Below the pieces are notes generated by a model. It was not told the DNA's origin. It was given only the letters and a program-made list of their open reading frames with translations, and did no database searches. The position numbers and the translations under genes were made by a program. A DNA stretch of 64,000 nucleotides, from contig NZ_CP088018.1 of assembly GCF_021049265.1 (NCBI RefSeq), positions 3,224,001 to 3,288,000 of the forward strand. The letters run 5' to 3'. Source of the DNA: Ruania suaedae (GTDB taxonomy: Bacteria > Actinomycetota > Actinomycetes > Actinomycetales > Beutenbergiaceae). Below, one piece after another: positions 40,501 through 48,331 of the stretch; the first letter of the stretch is position 1, and each line of letters begins with the position of its first letter.

Positions 40501-42087
40501 GGCAGCGATGAGCCGATCGAGTCGGACCCGTCCACCTCGACGGTGGCGGTCGAGCAGACACCGGCGCTCTCCATGGTGAAGTCGGCCTCCCCCTCGGACG
40601 TCGACTCCTACGAGGTCGACCAGGCGATCACCTACTCCTTCCTCGTCACCAACACCGGCAACGTCACCCTCACCGACGTCGAGGTGGTCGAGCTGGAGTT
40701 CACCGGGACCGGGGATCTCAGCGAGATCACCTGCCCCGACGGCGCCGGGGCAAGCCTCGCGCCGGAGGACACCTTCACCTGTGAGGCGACCTACGTCGTC
40801 ACCCAGGCGGATGTGGACGCCGGTGGGATCGCCAACCTCGCAGGCTCGACGGGCACCCCGCCCGCGGGCGACCCCGTCGACTCACCTCCGTCGCTGGTCG
40901 AGCTGCCGATCCCGGCGGAGCCGGGCCTGTCGGTCGAGAAGTCGGCCGCGCCCGAGAGTGTCGGCGCCGAGGGCGAGGAGATCACCTACTCGTTCCTGGT
41001 CACCAACACCGGCAATGTCACCCTGAGCGATGTCAGCATCACCGAGCAGGAGTTCAGCGGCACCGGTGACCTCTCCGCCATCGAGTGCCCGGCGGCGACC
41101 CTCGCCCCCGAGGCGACGACGACCTGTTCGGCCACCTACGTGGTGACCCAGGCCGACGTCGACGCGGGCGAGATCACCAACACCGCCACCGCGGGCGGTA
41201 CCCCGCCCGGGTCCGAGGAGCCGGTCGGCTCGGAGCCGTCCACCTCGACAGTCGGCGTCGACCAGACGCCGGAGCTCGCACTCACCAAGACCTCGGACGC
41301 CGATGACCTCGAGTCGCTCGCGGCCGGTGAGGAGATCACCTACACCTTCCTGGTGACCAACACCGGGAACGTGACGATGACCGATGTCGAGGTCGTCGAG
41401 GGCGAGTTCACCGGGACCGGTGACCTCGGCGAGGTCACCTGCCCGGACGGCGCCGGGGCGAGCCTGGCACCGGGTGAGACCTTCGAGTGCACGGCCTCGT
41501 ACACCCTGACCCAGGAGGACGTCGACACCGGCTCGGTGGAGAACACCGCCACCGCCACCGGCTTCCCGCCGGGCTCGGAGGAGCCGATCGAGTCGCCGCC
41601 GTCGACCGTGACGATCCCCCCGGTGGCTGAGCCGGGCCTGACGGTGGTCAAGTCCTCCGACACGGTCAGCGTTCAGCAGGCCGGTCACGTGATCACCTAT
41701 TCGTTCCTGGTGACCAACGTCGGCAACGTGACGATCTCCGACGTCACCGTCGAGGAGGGCGACTTCACGGGCGCCGGCGAGCTCGAGCCGGTCACCTGCC
41801 CGGCGGCGGCGGCTTCGCTCGCCCCCGGGGACGAGGTCACCTGCACCACCACCTACGAGGTGGTCGAGGCCGACCTCGACGGCGGTCAGATCAGCAACAC
41901 CGCGACCGCCGGTGGTCTCACGCCGGGCGGTGACCCGGTCACCTCCGCGGAGTCGACCACCACCACCGAGACCGCGGACCAGCTGCCGGCCACCGGCTCC
42001 TCGATCCTCCCGATCGTGGCGATCGCGCTGCTGCTGGTCGGCGGGGGCGTCGCCCTCGCGGTGGTCCGACGCCGCAGCACCCGCTGA
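37552..42087 (+). CDS. giant LPATG-anchored surface protein with ten tandem DUF11/DUF7507-type domains
   Basis: A 1511-residue secreted protein. The ATG at 37552 is preceded by GGGGGAGGA and starts a signal peptide (Arg-rich start, hydrophobic core MLALVALVASALATTAPWAAA, cleavage after PASA). The ATG at 37513 has no ribosome-binding site. Residues of about 50-285 resemble a beta-propeller-like recognition module (YNALAYNTADNYLYAIVN). One DUF11 domain and nine homologous Ig-like domains of about 117 residues follow, each with the core ITYSFLVTNTGNVTL and two cysteines. The end is LPATG (1478-1482), a membrane segment and RRRSTR, so a sortase links it to peptidoglycan. It is highly acidic and Thr/Pro-rich. 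Such stalks hold an adhesive tip away from the wall; adhesion to a plant or soil surface is inferred. Confidence 0.9.
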   Translation: MQRAPHGIKGGPTTRRWRTRASAMLALVALVASALATTAPWAAAPASAAPGDPFDPADPLVFVGQNQPTGLFRAVTNAAGEVEFEDEGPPSPVTYNALAYNTADNYLYAIVNAGNATYPQGSLVQIGEAGTLTRVGTETFQNSLVGAFGDDGLMYSTFGAQDEIQVIDTSTGTLAQTLSLSQPMYTTTVGGPDFALLDGYLWSAGSGGITRTDPSTGTVDYFPGVIDESLAIAGAAWTFGNGNLGFSFNSSGTVVQIAVESPGSADPTFTEISRGPGPSSTNNDGAASPGQPTDLSIVKEGPEALVAGSTIEYTLTVTNNGPGNSSGFTVSDTIPATLTNASTPDVDNCDVDGSTFTCRGGRTLAGESVEFTIVADVPADLAPDAELANTATVVPNEEDPTPGNNTSTSTGEAASIDLVKEVAEIEDVNDNGLTDAGDVITYEFTVTNTGLVELTDIAVDDPLLTEPAECPVTTLAPGEDTVCDATYTITEDDEAGTSVDNTATAGGTTPDDQTVTSEPSTTSTELEAPAPALTLVKSATPTDLDQFDPGQEITYSFLVTNTGNVTVEDIAIDEGEFSGSGPLADPVCEETMLAPEGETLCTTVYTLTEEDILEGGVSNTATATGTPPGEPPVESPPSEFELPAPAQPSLTVVKSATPEIVDAEGDVITYSFLVTNTGNLTLSDVGIAEQEFSGTGDLSAIECPDTTLAPQGTTTCVATYEVTQADIDSGDIDNTATAEGTPPGAEEPISSEPSSANVFADRTPGLALVKSVDPADAETYVADQEITYSFLVTNTGNVTLENVDVTDTEFSGTGELGEITCTDGAGQSFAPEDTFTCEATYTLTQEDIDAGEITNTAISSGNAPGDDFPVESDPSTVELDLPAQPALTVVKTASPEVVSAEGEEITYSFLVTNTGNVTLTDVEVIEGEFSGTGDLGEITCPDGAGESLAPEDTFTCEATYLVTQADVDAGEITNTATAGGTPPGSDEPIESDPSTSTVAVEQTPALSMVKSASPSDVDSYEVDQAITYSFLVTNTGNVTLTDVEVVELEFTGTGDLSEITCPDGAGASLAPEDTFTCEATYVVTQADVDAGGIANLAGSTGTPPAGDPVDSPPSLVELPIPAEPGLSVEKSAAPESVGAEGEEITYSFLVTNTGNVTLSDVSITEQEFSGTGDLSAIECPAATLAPEATTTCSATYVVTQADVDAGEITNTATAGGTPPGSEEPVGSEPSTSTVGVDQTPELALTKTSDADDLESLAAGEEITYTFLVTNTGNVTMTDVEVVEGEFTGTGDLGEVTCPDGAGASLAPGETFECTASYTLTQEDVDTGSVENTATATGFPPGSEEPIESPPSTVTIPPVAEPGLTVVKSSDTVSVQQAGHVITYSFLVTNVGNVTISDVTVEEGDFTGAGELEPVTCPAAAASLAPGDEVTCTTTYEVVEADLDGGQISNTATAGGLTPGGDPVTSAESTTTTETADQLPATGSSILPIVAIALLLVGGGVALAVVRRRSTR
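38425..41982 (+). repeat. coding tandem repeat, one DUF11 plus nine units of 345-360 bases
   Basis: Unit starts are at 38425, 38794, 39139, 39490, 39841, 40201, 40561, 40918, 41269 and 41629. The last eight units alternate between two types. Units at 39490, 40201, 40918 and 41629 begin with an acidic or Gln residue and xLxVxKS. Units at 39139, 39841, 40561 and 41269 begin directly PxLxLxKS and are followed by an xPA-type linker, whereas the other type ends in a xxT-type linker. This is a two-domain higher-order period of about 711 bases. Confidence 0.9.
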
Positions 42088-42092
42088 GCCCC

Positions 42093-42127
42093 GCTCCCGG
42101 TCCGCACCCACGGTGCGGGCCGGGAGC
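42093..42127 (+). terminator. hairpin terminator after the surface protein
   Basis: A 16-pair stem with one G-T wobble and a three-base loop, starting six bases after the stop at 42087. Confidence 0.85.
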
Positions 42128-42139
42128 AGCACAGCATGA

Positions 42140-42183
42140 ACGACGCCGCCCGCACCATCGCTCGATGGTGCGGGCGGCGTCGT
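42140..42183. terminator. very long perfect hairpin between convergent genes
   Basis: Perfect arms of 21 bases with only two bases between them (an effective loop of about six). They lie between the surface-protein terminator and the stop of the convergent gene at 42188. It would terminate transcription from the minus strand and back up the first terminator. Confidence 0.85.
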
Positions 42184-42187
42184 CGTC

Positions 42188-42874
42188 TCAGGCGCTGCGT
42201 ACCCGCGGTCGCCAGTGGCGGGGCTCAAGCACCGGCGGCTCCTGGCCGGCCAGCCCGGCGCGTTCGCGGCAGTGGGCGATGGCCTCCTCGAGCAGATCCC
42301 GCAGCCGCTCGTCGGTGTCGGGAACGCACGCCTCGGCGATCCCGCGCGTCGAGGTCTCCATGATGGCCACACCCGAGGACGTGCGGGCCCCGGAGCGAGG
42401 CAGGCGTCGTGTGAAGGAGGCCGCCCACCGGCGCAGCCCATCGTACTGAGCCAGGCATGCGCGGGCCCGGGCCACGACGGCTGGGTCGGCAGCGGTGGCA
42501 TACCCGCCGAAAACTCCGATGGTGCGCCCGATGCCCACGACGAGCGCCCGCTGCCGCGACTCGGCGGCCACCGGGAGCGCGTGCACCGCGGCGATCAGTG
42601 CGAGCTCGTCCTGCAGCCCGGGGCCCAGGTCGCGCAACCCGATCACACCGGGGGTGAGCCTGGCCAGCCGCGGCCGGGCGGAATCGCTGCTGAGGTCGTT
42701 GACCAGCCGCGCCAGGTGCGCGAGGGACTCGTCCGTGCAGGACGGCGCATCGCTCCAGGGCTCGCCGGCGAGATAGGAGGCGAGCTCCATGAAGCAGGCG
42801 CCCCGGCGGGGGTTGCGATGGCGACCCCGCGCGAGCATCGGCATGGACGACGAGACCGAACCAGTGGCGGGCAT
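42188..42874 (-). CDS. conserved-looking hypothetical protein
   Basis: A 228-residue soluble protein. The ATG at 42874 has GAGGAGG eight bases before it, so I prefer it to the GTG at 42883, which overlaps that site. The readable features are a CFMELASYLAGEPWSDAPSCTDESLAHLARLVND segment, an Asp-Ser-Ala-Arg-rich LSSDSARPRLARLTPGVIGLRD, a central GIGRTIGVFGGYATAAD stretch and a basic C-terminus (HWRPRVRSA). There are no membrane segments or enzyme motifs I recognise. I recall similar proteins as hypotheticals in actinobacteria. It converges with the surface-protein gene and lies 127 bases downstream of nothing co-directional, so it has its own promoter. Confidence 0.7.
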   Translation of the reverse strand: MPATGSVSSSMPMLARGRHRNPRRGACFMELASYLAGEPWSDAPSCTDESLAHLARLVNDLSSDSARPRLARLTPGVIGLRDLGPGLQDELALIAAVHALPVAAESRQRALVVGIGRTIGVFGGYATAADPAVVARARACLAQYDGLRRWAASFTRRLPRSGARTSSGVAIMETSTRGIAEACVPDTDERLRDLLEEAIAHCRERAGLAGQEPPVLEPRHWRPRVRSA

Positions 42875-43001
42875 CCCGGCCACCTCCTCAAGGCAGACGA
42901 CTCACGCCCCTAGTATCCGCCGGTCCGGCGCTGGACGCCAGAGGAGGCGGGCCACCGGTGCGCGCAGCCCTCGACCGCGTCCCACATCCGGTCCGGAGGT
43001 C

Positions 43002-44039
43002 TCAGTCGCGCGTGGGCTCCTCGTCCCAGCGATCGCCCCACGCAGCCTTGCGCGCGGCGCGGAAGGCCTGCTTGTCCCGTCTGGTCACCGTCCTGACCTG
43101 CTCCTGCCCGTCGGACTCGCACAGCTGCAGGCGCACATGCCCCGATCGCACCTGCGGGTGCCGCAGCACGCGTGCCGGCGGACGTTCCACCGGCAGCCGG
43201 GTCGCGGCCACGTAGGCGAACTTCTCGTCCTCGAAACCCCTCGAGCCGCCCTTGGCCTGCCGGTGCGCCGAGGTGCGCTCGAGTCGTGCTGCCGCATGGC
43301 ACCAGTCCCCCGGCCGCAACGGGCACGGCTCCTCGTGCGGGCAGGGAGCCGCGATCTGCAGCCCCGCCGCGAGCAGTCGCTCACGCACCCGCATCAGCCG
43401 GGCGTACCCCGCCGGTGTCCCCGGCTCGACCACCACGACCGTGTCGGCCCAGCTCACCAGGCGATCCACGACGGCGTCCTGCCCCTGCTGCGCCATCTCA
43501 CCGAGGACGTACCCCGCCAGTGCCAGCCGGCGGTCCGCCGCCGGTGCAGCATCAGGGTCAGCAGAGCCAGCAGGATCAGCACCGTCGGTCGTGTCGGTAG
43601 GCCTCGCCGGGGCATCGAGCCGGCCGACCCGGCTGTGCACGCGAACGGGCGCGTGCGCGAGCATCCCGGCCGCCAGCTCCAGCGCCTCGGAGGCGTAGTC
43701 CGTCAGCGTGAGCGAGGTGAGCGTGTCGAAGGTGTCCAGGGCCGCCCAGCTCATCGCGCCGGTTCCGGCTCCGAGATCGCTCGCGGCGAGCGGCCGCAGG
43801 CTCGGCACGGCGGCGGCCACCTCGGCCAGGGCAGCACGGGAGGCCGCGAAGGTGGCAGGCATCCGCGTCAGCACATAGGCAGCCGCCCGGAGCCGGGAGG
43901 TCATGATCGGGGCGGGCGCAGGGCGATCGGCGAGGTACCGGTCACTGAGGGCACGGGACGCGCGGTCGAGCTCTGCTGCCGGGTGCTGCGACAACACGGC
44001 CTGCCGGGCAGTCACGAGCGCGGTGGGGAGGGCGTGCAC
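43002..44039 (-). CDS. Rsm22-family SAM-dependent methyltransferase with a four-Cys (Fe-S type) motif
   Basis: A 345-residue Rsm22/METTL17-type protein associated with the ribosomal small subunit in its family. The SAM motif is ASDLGAGTGAMSWA (D88-G95), with TLTDYASEALELA after it. Four cysteines are arranged as C233-x5-C239-x7-C247 (CPHEEPCPLRPGDWCH) and C307 (RLQLCESDG), the pattern that binds an iron-sulfur cluster in mitochondrial Rsm22. The C-terminus is Lys/Arg-rich (DKQAFRAARKAAW). I place the start at the GTG at 44039 because the sequence upstream is not protein-like and overlaps the divergent promoter; a GTG at 44207 is also in frame. A role in small-subunit assembly or rRNA methylation is inferred from family. 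Confidence 0.82.
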   Translation of the reverse strand: MHALPTALVTARQAVLSQHPAAELDRASRALSDRYLADRPAPAPIMTSRLRAAAYVLTRMPATFAASRAALAEVAAAVPSLRPLAASDLGAGTGAMSWAALDTFDTLTSLTLTDYASEALELAAGMLAHAPVRVHSRVGRLDAPARPTDTTDGADPAGSADPDAAPAADRRLALAGYVLGEMAQQGQDAVVDRLVSWADTVVVVEPGTPAGYARLMRVRERLLAAGLQIAAPCPHEEPCPLRPGDWCHAAARLERTSAHRQAKGGSRGFEDEKFAYVAATRLPVERPPARVLRHPQVRSGHVRLQLCESDGQEQVRTVTRRDKQAFRAARKAAWGDRWDEEPTRD

Positions 44040-44208
44040 CCGGCCAGTATGACTGCCTCCCTGGGCCCACTGCGCGCGGAGGAGGAGCCCGCTACGTCGG
44101 CCCAGGGTCGAGTCAAGTCCCCACCAAATCGCCGCTCGGCGGACACGTGCGATCTTTGCCCGCGCCTTACACTGTGGTGACTGGTGAACGAACGAGAGGT
44201 GGAGCACC

Positions 44209-46770
44209 GTGGCCGACCTCCTCGCTTCCTACCGCGCCGCCGGCCCCGGTCACGACGAGATGCTGCAGTCGGCCGGTGCGGCACGAGCCGCCTGGGACCA
44301 GATGGCCGATCTCGCCCAGGTCCAGAGCTGGGAGGATCTGGCGCTGCGCCGCGAGGAGGTCACCCTGCTGCTCGAGGACCACGGCGTGCGCTACGGCGCC
44401 GGCCACCAGCTCGCGGACGGACGATCCGACGACGGAACCGACGAGCCCCTGGACGCGCCCTGGCGGCTCGACGCGCTCCCGCTGATCCTGGACGAGATCG
44501 AGTGGGCCCGACTCGAGGCCGGGTTGCGGCAGCGCGCCGCCCTCCTCGATGCGATCCTGACCGATCTCTACGGCGAACGCCGCCTCCTCGCCGACGCCAC
44601 CCTCCCCTCCGAGCTGGCGCTCGCCCATCCGGGATTCCTGCGCGCGGCGGAAGGCGTCGCGATCCCCGGCCCCCACCAGCTCTTCCTGTACGCGGCCGAC
44701 CTGGCACGCAACGCGGACGGCTCCTGGGTGACGCTCTCGGACCGGACCCAGGCACCCTCGGGCCTGGGTTTCGCGATGGAGGACCGTCGCGTCGTCTCCC
44801 AGGTCCTGGCGGGCTCCTACCGCCAGGCACGCATCCGCCGGATGGGCCCGTTCTTCCACGCCATGCGCACCGCCCTGCAGGAGGTCGCACGCGTGGGCTC
44901 CGGAGATGCTCCGCGTGTGGCCCTGCTGACCCCCGGCCCCTATTCCGAGACGGCGTTCGACCAGGGCTACCTCGCCACGATGCTGGGGCTGCCGCTGGTC
45001 GAGGGCGAGGACCTGGTGGTGCAGGAGGGGCGGCTCTGGATGCGCGCGCTGGGCGGCCTCGAGCCGGTCGACGTGCTGCTGCGCCGGGTGGACGCGGAGT
45101 TCTGCGACCCACTGGACCTACGGGGTGACTCCGTCCTCGGTGTCCCGGGCCTCGTGCAGGCGGCCCGCAGCGGGGCTGTCACGGTGGTGAACCCGTTCGG
45201 AGCCGGAGTGCTGGAGAACCCAGCCCTGATGACCTACCTGCCACGCCTGGCCCGTCAGGTGCTGGGCGAGGAGCTCATGCTGGGGTCGACCGCCACCTAT
45301 TGGTGCGGCGAGCGCAGCATGTGCTCCCACGTGATCGCGAACCTCGACCGGTTGGTGATCCGCGAGACCGCCCCCGGAGGCTACCTCCGCGACGGCTGGG
45401 AGCTGACGGTGGCCGAGCGGACCGATCTGGCCACGATGATCTCGGCCGATCCGCACCGCTGGGTGGGCCAGGAGCCCGTGGCCGCCTCCACCACTCCCAC
45501 GATCGGCGCCGACGCGCTGCAGGCGCGCCCGACGACGCTGCGCACCTTCGCGCTCGCCCGCCCCTCCGGCTATCAGGTGCTCTCGGGCGGTCTCGCGCGG
45601 GTCGAACTCGACGAGCCCACCCGGTCCGCACAGCCGGAGCCCTCCTCGCCACCCCTGCGGATGGCCGGCTCGGCGGCCAAGGACGTCTGGATCCTCTCCG
45701 CCGAGGCTCAGCCCGTACAGGATCCATGGCTCGCCGACGACGGCACGCCGTACCGCCCGGCGGTCCCGGCGATCAGCCCGGGTGCCGCCGAGGACCTGTT
45801 CTGGTTCGGCCGCTACGCCGAGCGTGCCGAGGCCACGGTCCGCCTCGTCCGTGCCGTGACCGACCGGTGGGAGGACTACCACCTCACACCCGCCAGTGCG
45901 GGCGGACGATGCCTGGCCGTGCTCACCGCCGCCCTGGCCCAGGTGACGGCGGAGGGCTCGCTCGAGGACGTGCTGCTGGCCGAACGCCGCCCGGGCACCG
46001 TGGGCTTCGCCGTCGCGCGCGCAGTGCGTGCCGCCTCCGGGGTGCGCGATCAGCTCTCCGGTGACATCTGGATCGCGCTCTCGGCCGCCGAGCGCGCCCT
46101 CGCCGGGGCTCGTACTGCTCGCACCCGGCCGGGCGGGACGGCCGATCTCGACGGCGTCCTGACCCGCACGCTCGAGGCGTTGCTCGCGGTTGCCGGGATC
46201 GGCGCCGAGGGCATGGTGCGTGACGTCGGGTGGTCGCTGATGGACATCGGACGCCGGCTGGAGCGAGCCCAGCACCTCGTGCAGGTGCTGGCCGCCACCG
46301 CGACCAGCCGCCACGACCGGGCGGTGGACTCGATGGTCCTGGAATCAGTTCTGATCGCGCACGAGTCGATCATCACCTACCGGCGACGCTCGCAGTCGAC
46401 CGACCGGCTGGACGCCTTCCTGGAACTCCTCCTGCTCGACCACCGCAACCCGCGCTCGCTCGCCTACCAGCTCTCGACCCTGCGCTCCGATTTCGACGCC
46501 CTCCCCACCGCAGCGGCCAACGCCCAGGTGCGTGACCAGCTGCTGGCCGACCTCGACGACCTGCTGGCCGAGCAGGAGGTCTCCCGTCTCGCCGCCACGG
46601 ACGAGGCCGGTCAGCACCGCCCGCTCGCCGAGCTGCTGCAGTCCCTCGACTGGCGGCTGCGCGACCTCGGCGAGGAGATCGCCCGCATCCACTTCGCTCA
46701 CCCGGTGCCGATCCAGTGGCAGGACGCCGCCGGCACCTGGGTGCCCCGCCGCGAGGAGATGCAGCCGTGA
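44209..46770 (+). CDS. circularly permuted ATP-grasp protein fused to an alpha-E domain
   Basis: An 853-residue fusion begun by GTG after GGAG at 44201-44204. Residues of about 60-480 are the circularly permuted type 2 ATP-grasp region, with LPLILDEIEWARLEAGLRQRAALLDAILTDLYGERRL, VALLTPGPYSETAFDQGYLA, GEELMLGSTATYWCGER and VIRETAPGG. Residues of about 530-840 are the all-helical alpha-E domain (FWFGRYAERAEATVRLVRA, DIGRRLERAQHLVQVL). The separate proteins are commonly encoded side by side with a transglutaminase, and here they are already joined. They are thought to form or modify a peptide, but no product is known. A TACACT hexamer at 44168-44173 may be the -10. It overlaps the transglutaminase gene by GTGA. 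Confidence 0.92.
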   Translation: MADLLASYRAAGPGHDEMLQSAGAARAAWDQMADLAQVQSWEDLALRREEVTLLLEDHGVRYGAGHQLADGRSDDGTDEPLDAPWRLDALPLILDEIEWARLEAGLRQRAALLDAILTDLYGERRLLADATLPSELALAHPGFLRAAEGVAIPGPHQLFLYAADLARNADGSWVTLSDRTQAPSGLGFAMEDRRVVSQVLAGSYRQARIRRMGPFFHAMRTALQEVARVGSGDAPRVALLTPGPYSETAFDQGYLATMLGLPLVEGEDLVVQEGRLWMRALGGLEPVDVLLRRVDAEFCDPLDLRGDSVLGVPGLVQAARSGAVTVVNPFGAGVLENPALMTYLPRLARQVLGEELMLGSTATYWCGERSMCSHVIANLDRLVIRETAPGGYLRDGWELTVAERTDLATMISADPHRWVGQEPVAASTTPTIGADALQARPTTLRTFALARPSGYQVLSGGLARVELDEPTRSAQPEPSSPPLRMAGSAAKDVWILSAEAQPVQDPWLADDGTPYRPAVPAISPGAAEDLFWFGRYAERAEATVRLVRAVTDRWEDYHLTPASAGGRCLAVLTAALAQVTAEGSLEDVLLAERRPGTVGFAVARAVRAASGVRDQLSGDIWIALSAAERALAGARTARTRPGGTADLDGVLTRTLEALLAVAGIGAEGMVRDVGWSLMDIGRRLERAQHLVQVLAATATSRHDRAVDSMVLESVLIAHESIITYRRRSQSTDRLDAFLELLLLDHRNPRSLAYQLSTLRSDFDALPTAAANAQVRDQLLADLDDLLAEQEVSRLAATDEAGQHRPLAELLQSLDWRLRDLGEEIARIHFAHPVPIQWQDAAGTWVPRREEMQP

Positions 46771-47834
46771 GCCGCGACGCCATCAGCGGCCACGACGCCG
46801 AGGACGGCACGCCGTCGGAGGCCATCCGCCACTACCGGCTCACCCACGAGACCACCTACACCTATCCGGCGGCGGTGACCTCCTCCTACGGTCGCGCCAC
46901 CCTGCTGCCACGCCCGGGCGGCGGGCAGCAGGTCCACAGCAGCGGGTTGCAGATCGAGCCCGAGCCCGACGTCGTGACCGAGCATCGCGATTTCGCCGGC
47001 AACCGCTCAGGGTTCTTCCACGTCACCACCGAGCACGAGGTGCTGCGCGTGGTCAGTCATGCGGTGATCACCACCGGCCGCCGTCGCACCGATGTCACCC
47101 GCCTGCCGCGCGCGGCCTGGGAGGAGGTGGCCCACCAGGTCCGCACCATCCGCAGCGGAGCGCCGGGCACCGCCCGGGACAACCCCGCGACGGCGGTCGC
47201 GATCGCGGACGCCAGGCTCCCCTCGCCGATGGTGGACACCGACGAGAGCGTCCGGCGGTACGCAGTCGGCTCCTTCACCCCGGGGCGGCCGCTGATCGAG
47301 GTGATCCTCGACCTCACCCACCGCATCAACACCGATTTCACCTACGCACCGGGCTCGACCTCGGTCACCTCCCGGCTGCACGAGGTGCTGGCCGGCCGCA
47401 AGGGCGTGTGCCAGGACTTCGCGCACCTATTGATCGGCTGCTTCCGGTCGATGGGGCTGGCAGCCCGCTATGTCTCCGGCTACATCGAGACACGCCCCCC
47501 GCCCGGGCAGCCGAAACTCAGGGGCGTGGACGCCTCGCACGCCTGGGCCGCCGTCTGGCTGCCCGGTGGCGGCTGGGTCCAGGTGGACCCCACCAACGAC
47601 CAGGTGGTCGACAGCCGCTACGTGACCATCGGCTGGGGCCGCGACTACCGCGACGTCGCCCCGCTGCGCGGCATCGTCTTCACCGAGGGGTCGGGCTCAC
47701 GGCTGGACGTGGGCGTGGACCTGTGGCCGCTGGCGGGCGGGGAGGTCGCCGACGCGGTGGCAGAGGTGGACCACCTCACCGCATCATGGAACGAGAGCAC
47801 GATCACGCAGGAACGACGAGGGAGCGCACACTGA
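46767..47834 (+). CDS. transglutaminase-like (SCP1.201/bacterial-type) cysteine peptidase
   Basis: A 355-residue transglutaminase-fold protein with the bacterial N-terminal beta domain (RLTHETTYTYPAAVTSSYGRATLLPRP). The catalytic triad is C215 (RKGVCQDFAHL), H258 (DASHAWAAVW) and D274 (WVQVDPTNDQ). The GTG at 46767 overlaps the stop of the ATP-grasp/alpha-E gene and GAGGAG lies eight bases before it. This three-part set (ATP-grasp, alpha-E, transglutaminase) is a well-known conserved bacterial neighbourhood whose substrate is unknown; it is probably a peptide ligase with its matching hydrolase. No signal peptide, so it is cytoplasmic. Confidence 0.93.
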   Translation: MSRDAISGHDAEDGTPSEAIRHYRLTHETTYTYPAAVTSSYGRATLLPRPGGGQQVHSSGLQIEPEPDVVTEHRDFAGNRSGFFHVTTEHEVLRVVSHAVITTGRRRTDVTRLPRAAWEEVAHQVRTIRSGAPGTARDNPATAVAIADARLPSPMVDTDESVRRYAVGSFTPGRPLIEVILDLTHRINTDFTYAPGSTSVTSRLHEVLAGRKGVCQDFAHLLIGCFRSMGLAARYVSGYIETRPPPGQPKLRGVDASHAWAAVWLPGGGWVQVDPTNDQVVDSRYVTIGWGRDYRDVAPLRGIVFTEGSGSRLDVGVDLWPLAGGEVADAVAEVDHLTASWNESTITQERRGSAH

Positions 47835-48289
47835 TGGCGATCGCGACCAACACCCGGGTGGAGCGGGCCGAGCTGGAGGAGTTCCTGCGGCCGCGGCACC
47901 GCGCCATCGTGATGACACTGCGATCCGACGGCGGGCCCCAGCTCTCCCCGGTCTCGTGCGGACTGGACGAGCAGGGCCGTCTCGTGGTCTCGACCTACCC
48001 GGACCGGGCGAAGGCGAACAACGTCCGCGCCCGGGAGACGGTGGCCGCGTGCGTCCTCTCCGACGACTGGGACGGTCCGTGGGTGCAGGTCGAGGGCTCC
48101 GGGGAGATCATCGATCTGCCGGACTCGGTCGAACCGCTGGTGGACTACTACCGGGCGGTGGCGGGCGAGCACCCGGACTGGGAGGAGTACCGGGAGGCGA
48201 TGGTGCGGCAGGGCAAGTCGCTGCTGCGGCTGACCATCACCCGGTGGGGGCCGATCGCCACCGGCGGCTTCCCGGCGCGCCTCGCCTGA
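47834..48289 (+). CDS. PPOX-class F420-dependent oxidoreductase
   Basis: A 151-residue split-barrel flavin/deazaflavin-dependent protein of the pyridoxamine-phosphate-oxidase-like class. The opening LEEFLRPRHRAIVMTLRSDGGPQLSPVSCGLDEQGRLVVSTYPDRAKANNVRARETVAACVLSD is split here as the N-terminal barrel and the KANNVR phosphate-binding strand that typically holds F420. The ATG shares one base with the upstream stop (TGATG), so it belongs to the transglutaminase operon in this genome. Substrate unknown. Family members reduce diverse small molecules with F420H2. Confidence 0.88.
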   Translation: MAIATNTRVERAELEEFLRPRHRAIVMTLRSDGGPQLSPVSCGLDEQGRLVVSTYPDRAKANNVRARETVAACVLSDDWDGPWVQVEGSGEIIDLPDSVEPLVDYYRAVAGEHPDWEEYREAMVRQGKSLLRLTITRWGPIATGGFPARLA

Positions 48290-48296
48290 GATCCTG

Positions 48297-48314
48297 GCGG
48301 GCCGACAAGCCCGC
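48297..48314. terminator. short GC hairpin between convergent genes
   Basis: GCGGGC and GCCCGC arms with a six-base loop, between the stops at 48289 and 48332. It is short and weak; a terminator is only suggested by position. Confidence 0.4.
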
Positions 48315-48331
48315 AGGTTCCCCGGGACCGC

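Noticed and set aside
38425-41982. CRISPR array or non-coding satellite
   Set aside because: Period is 345-360 bases, in frame, and encodes homologous Ig-like domains; there are no short direct repeats with unique spacers.
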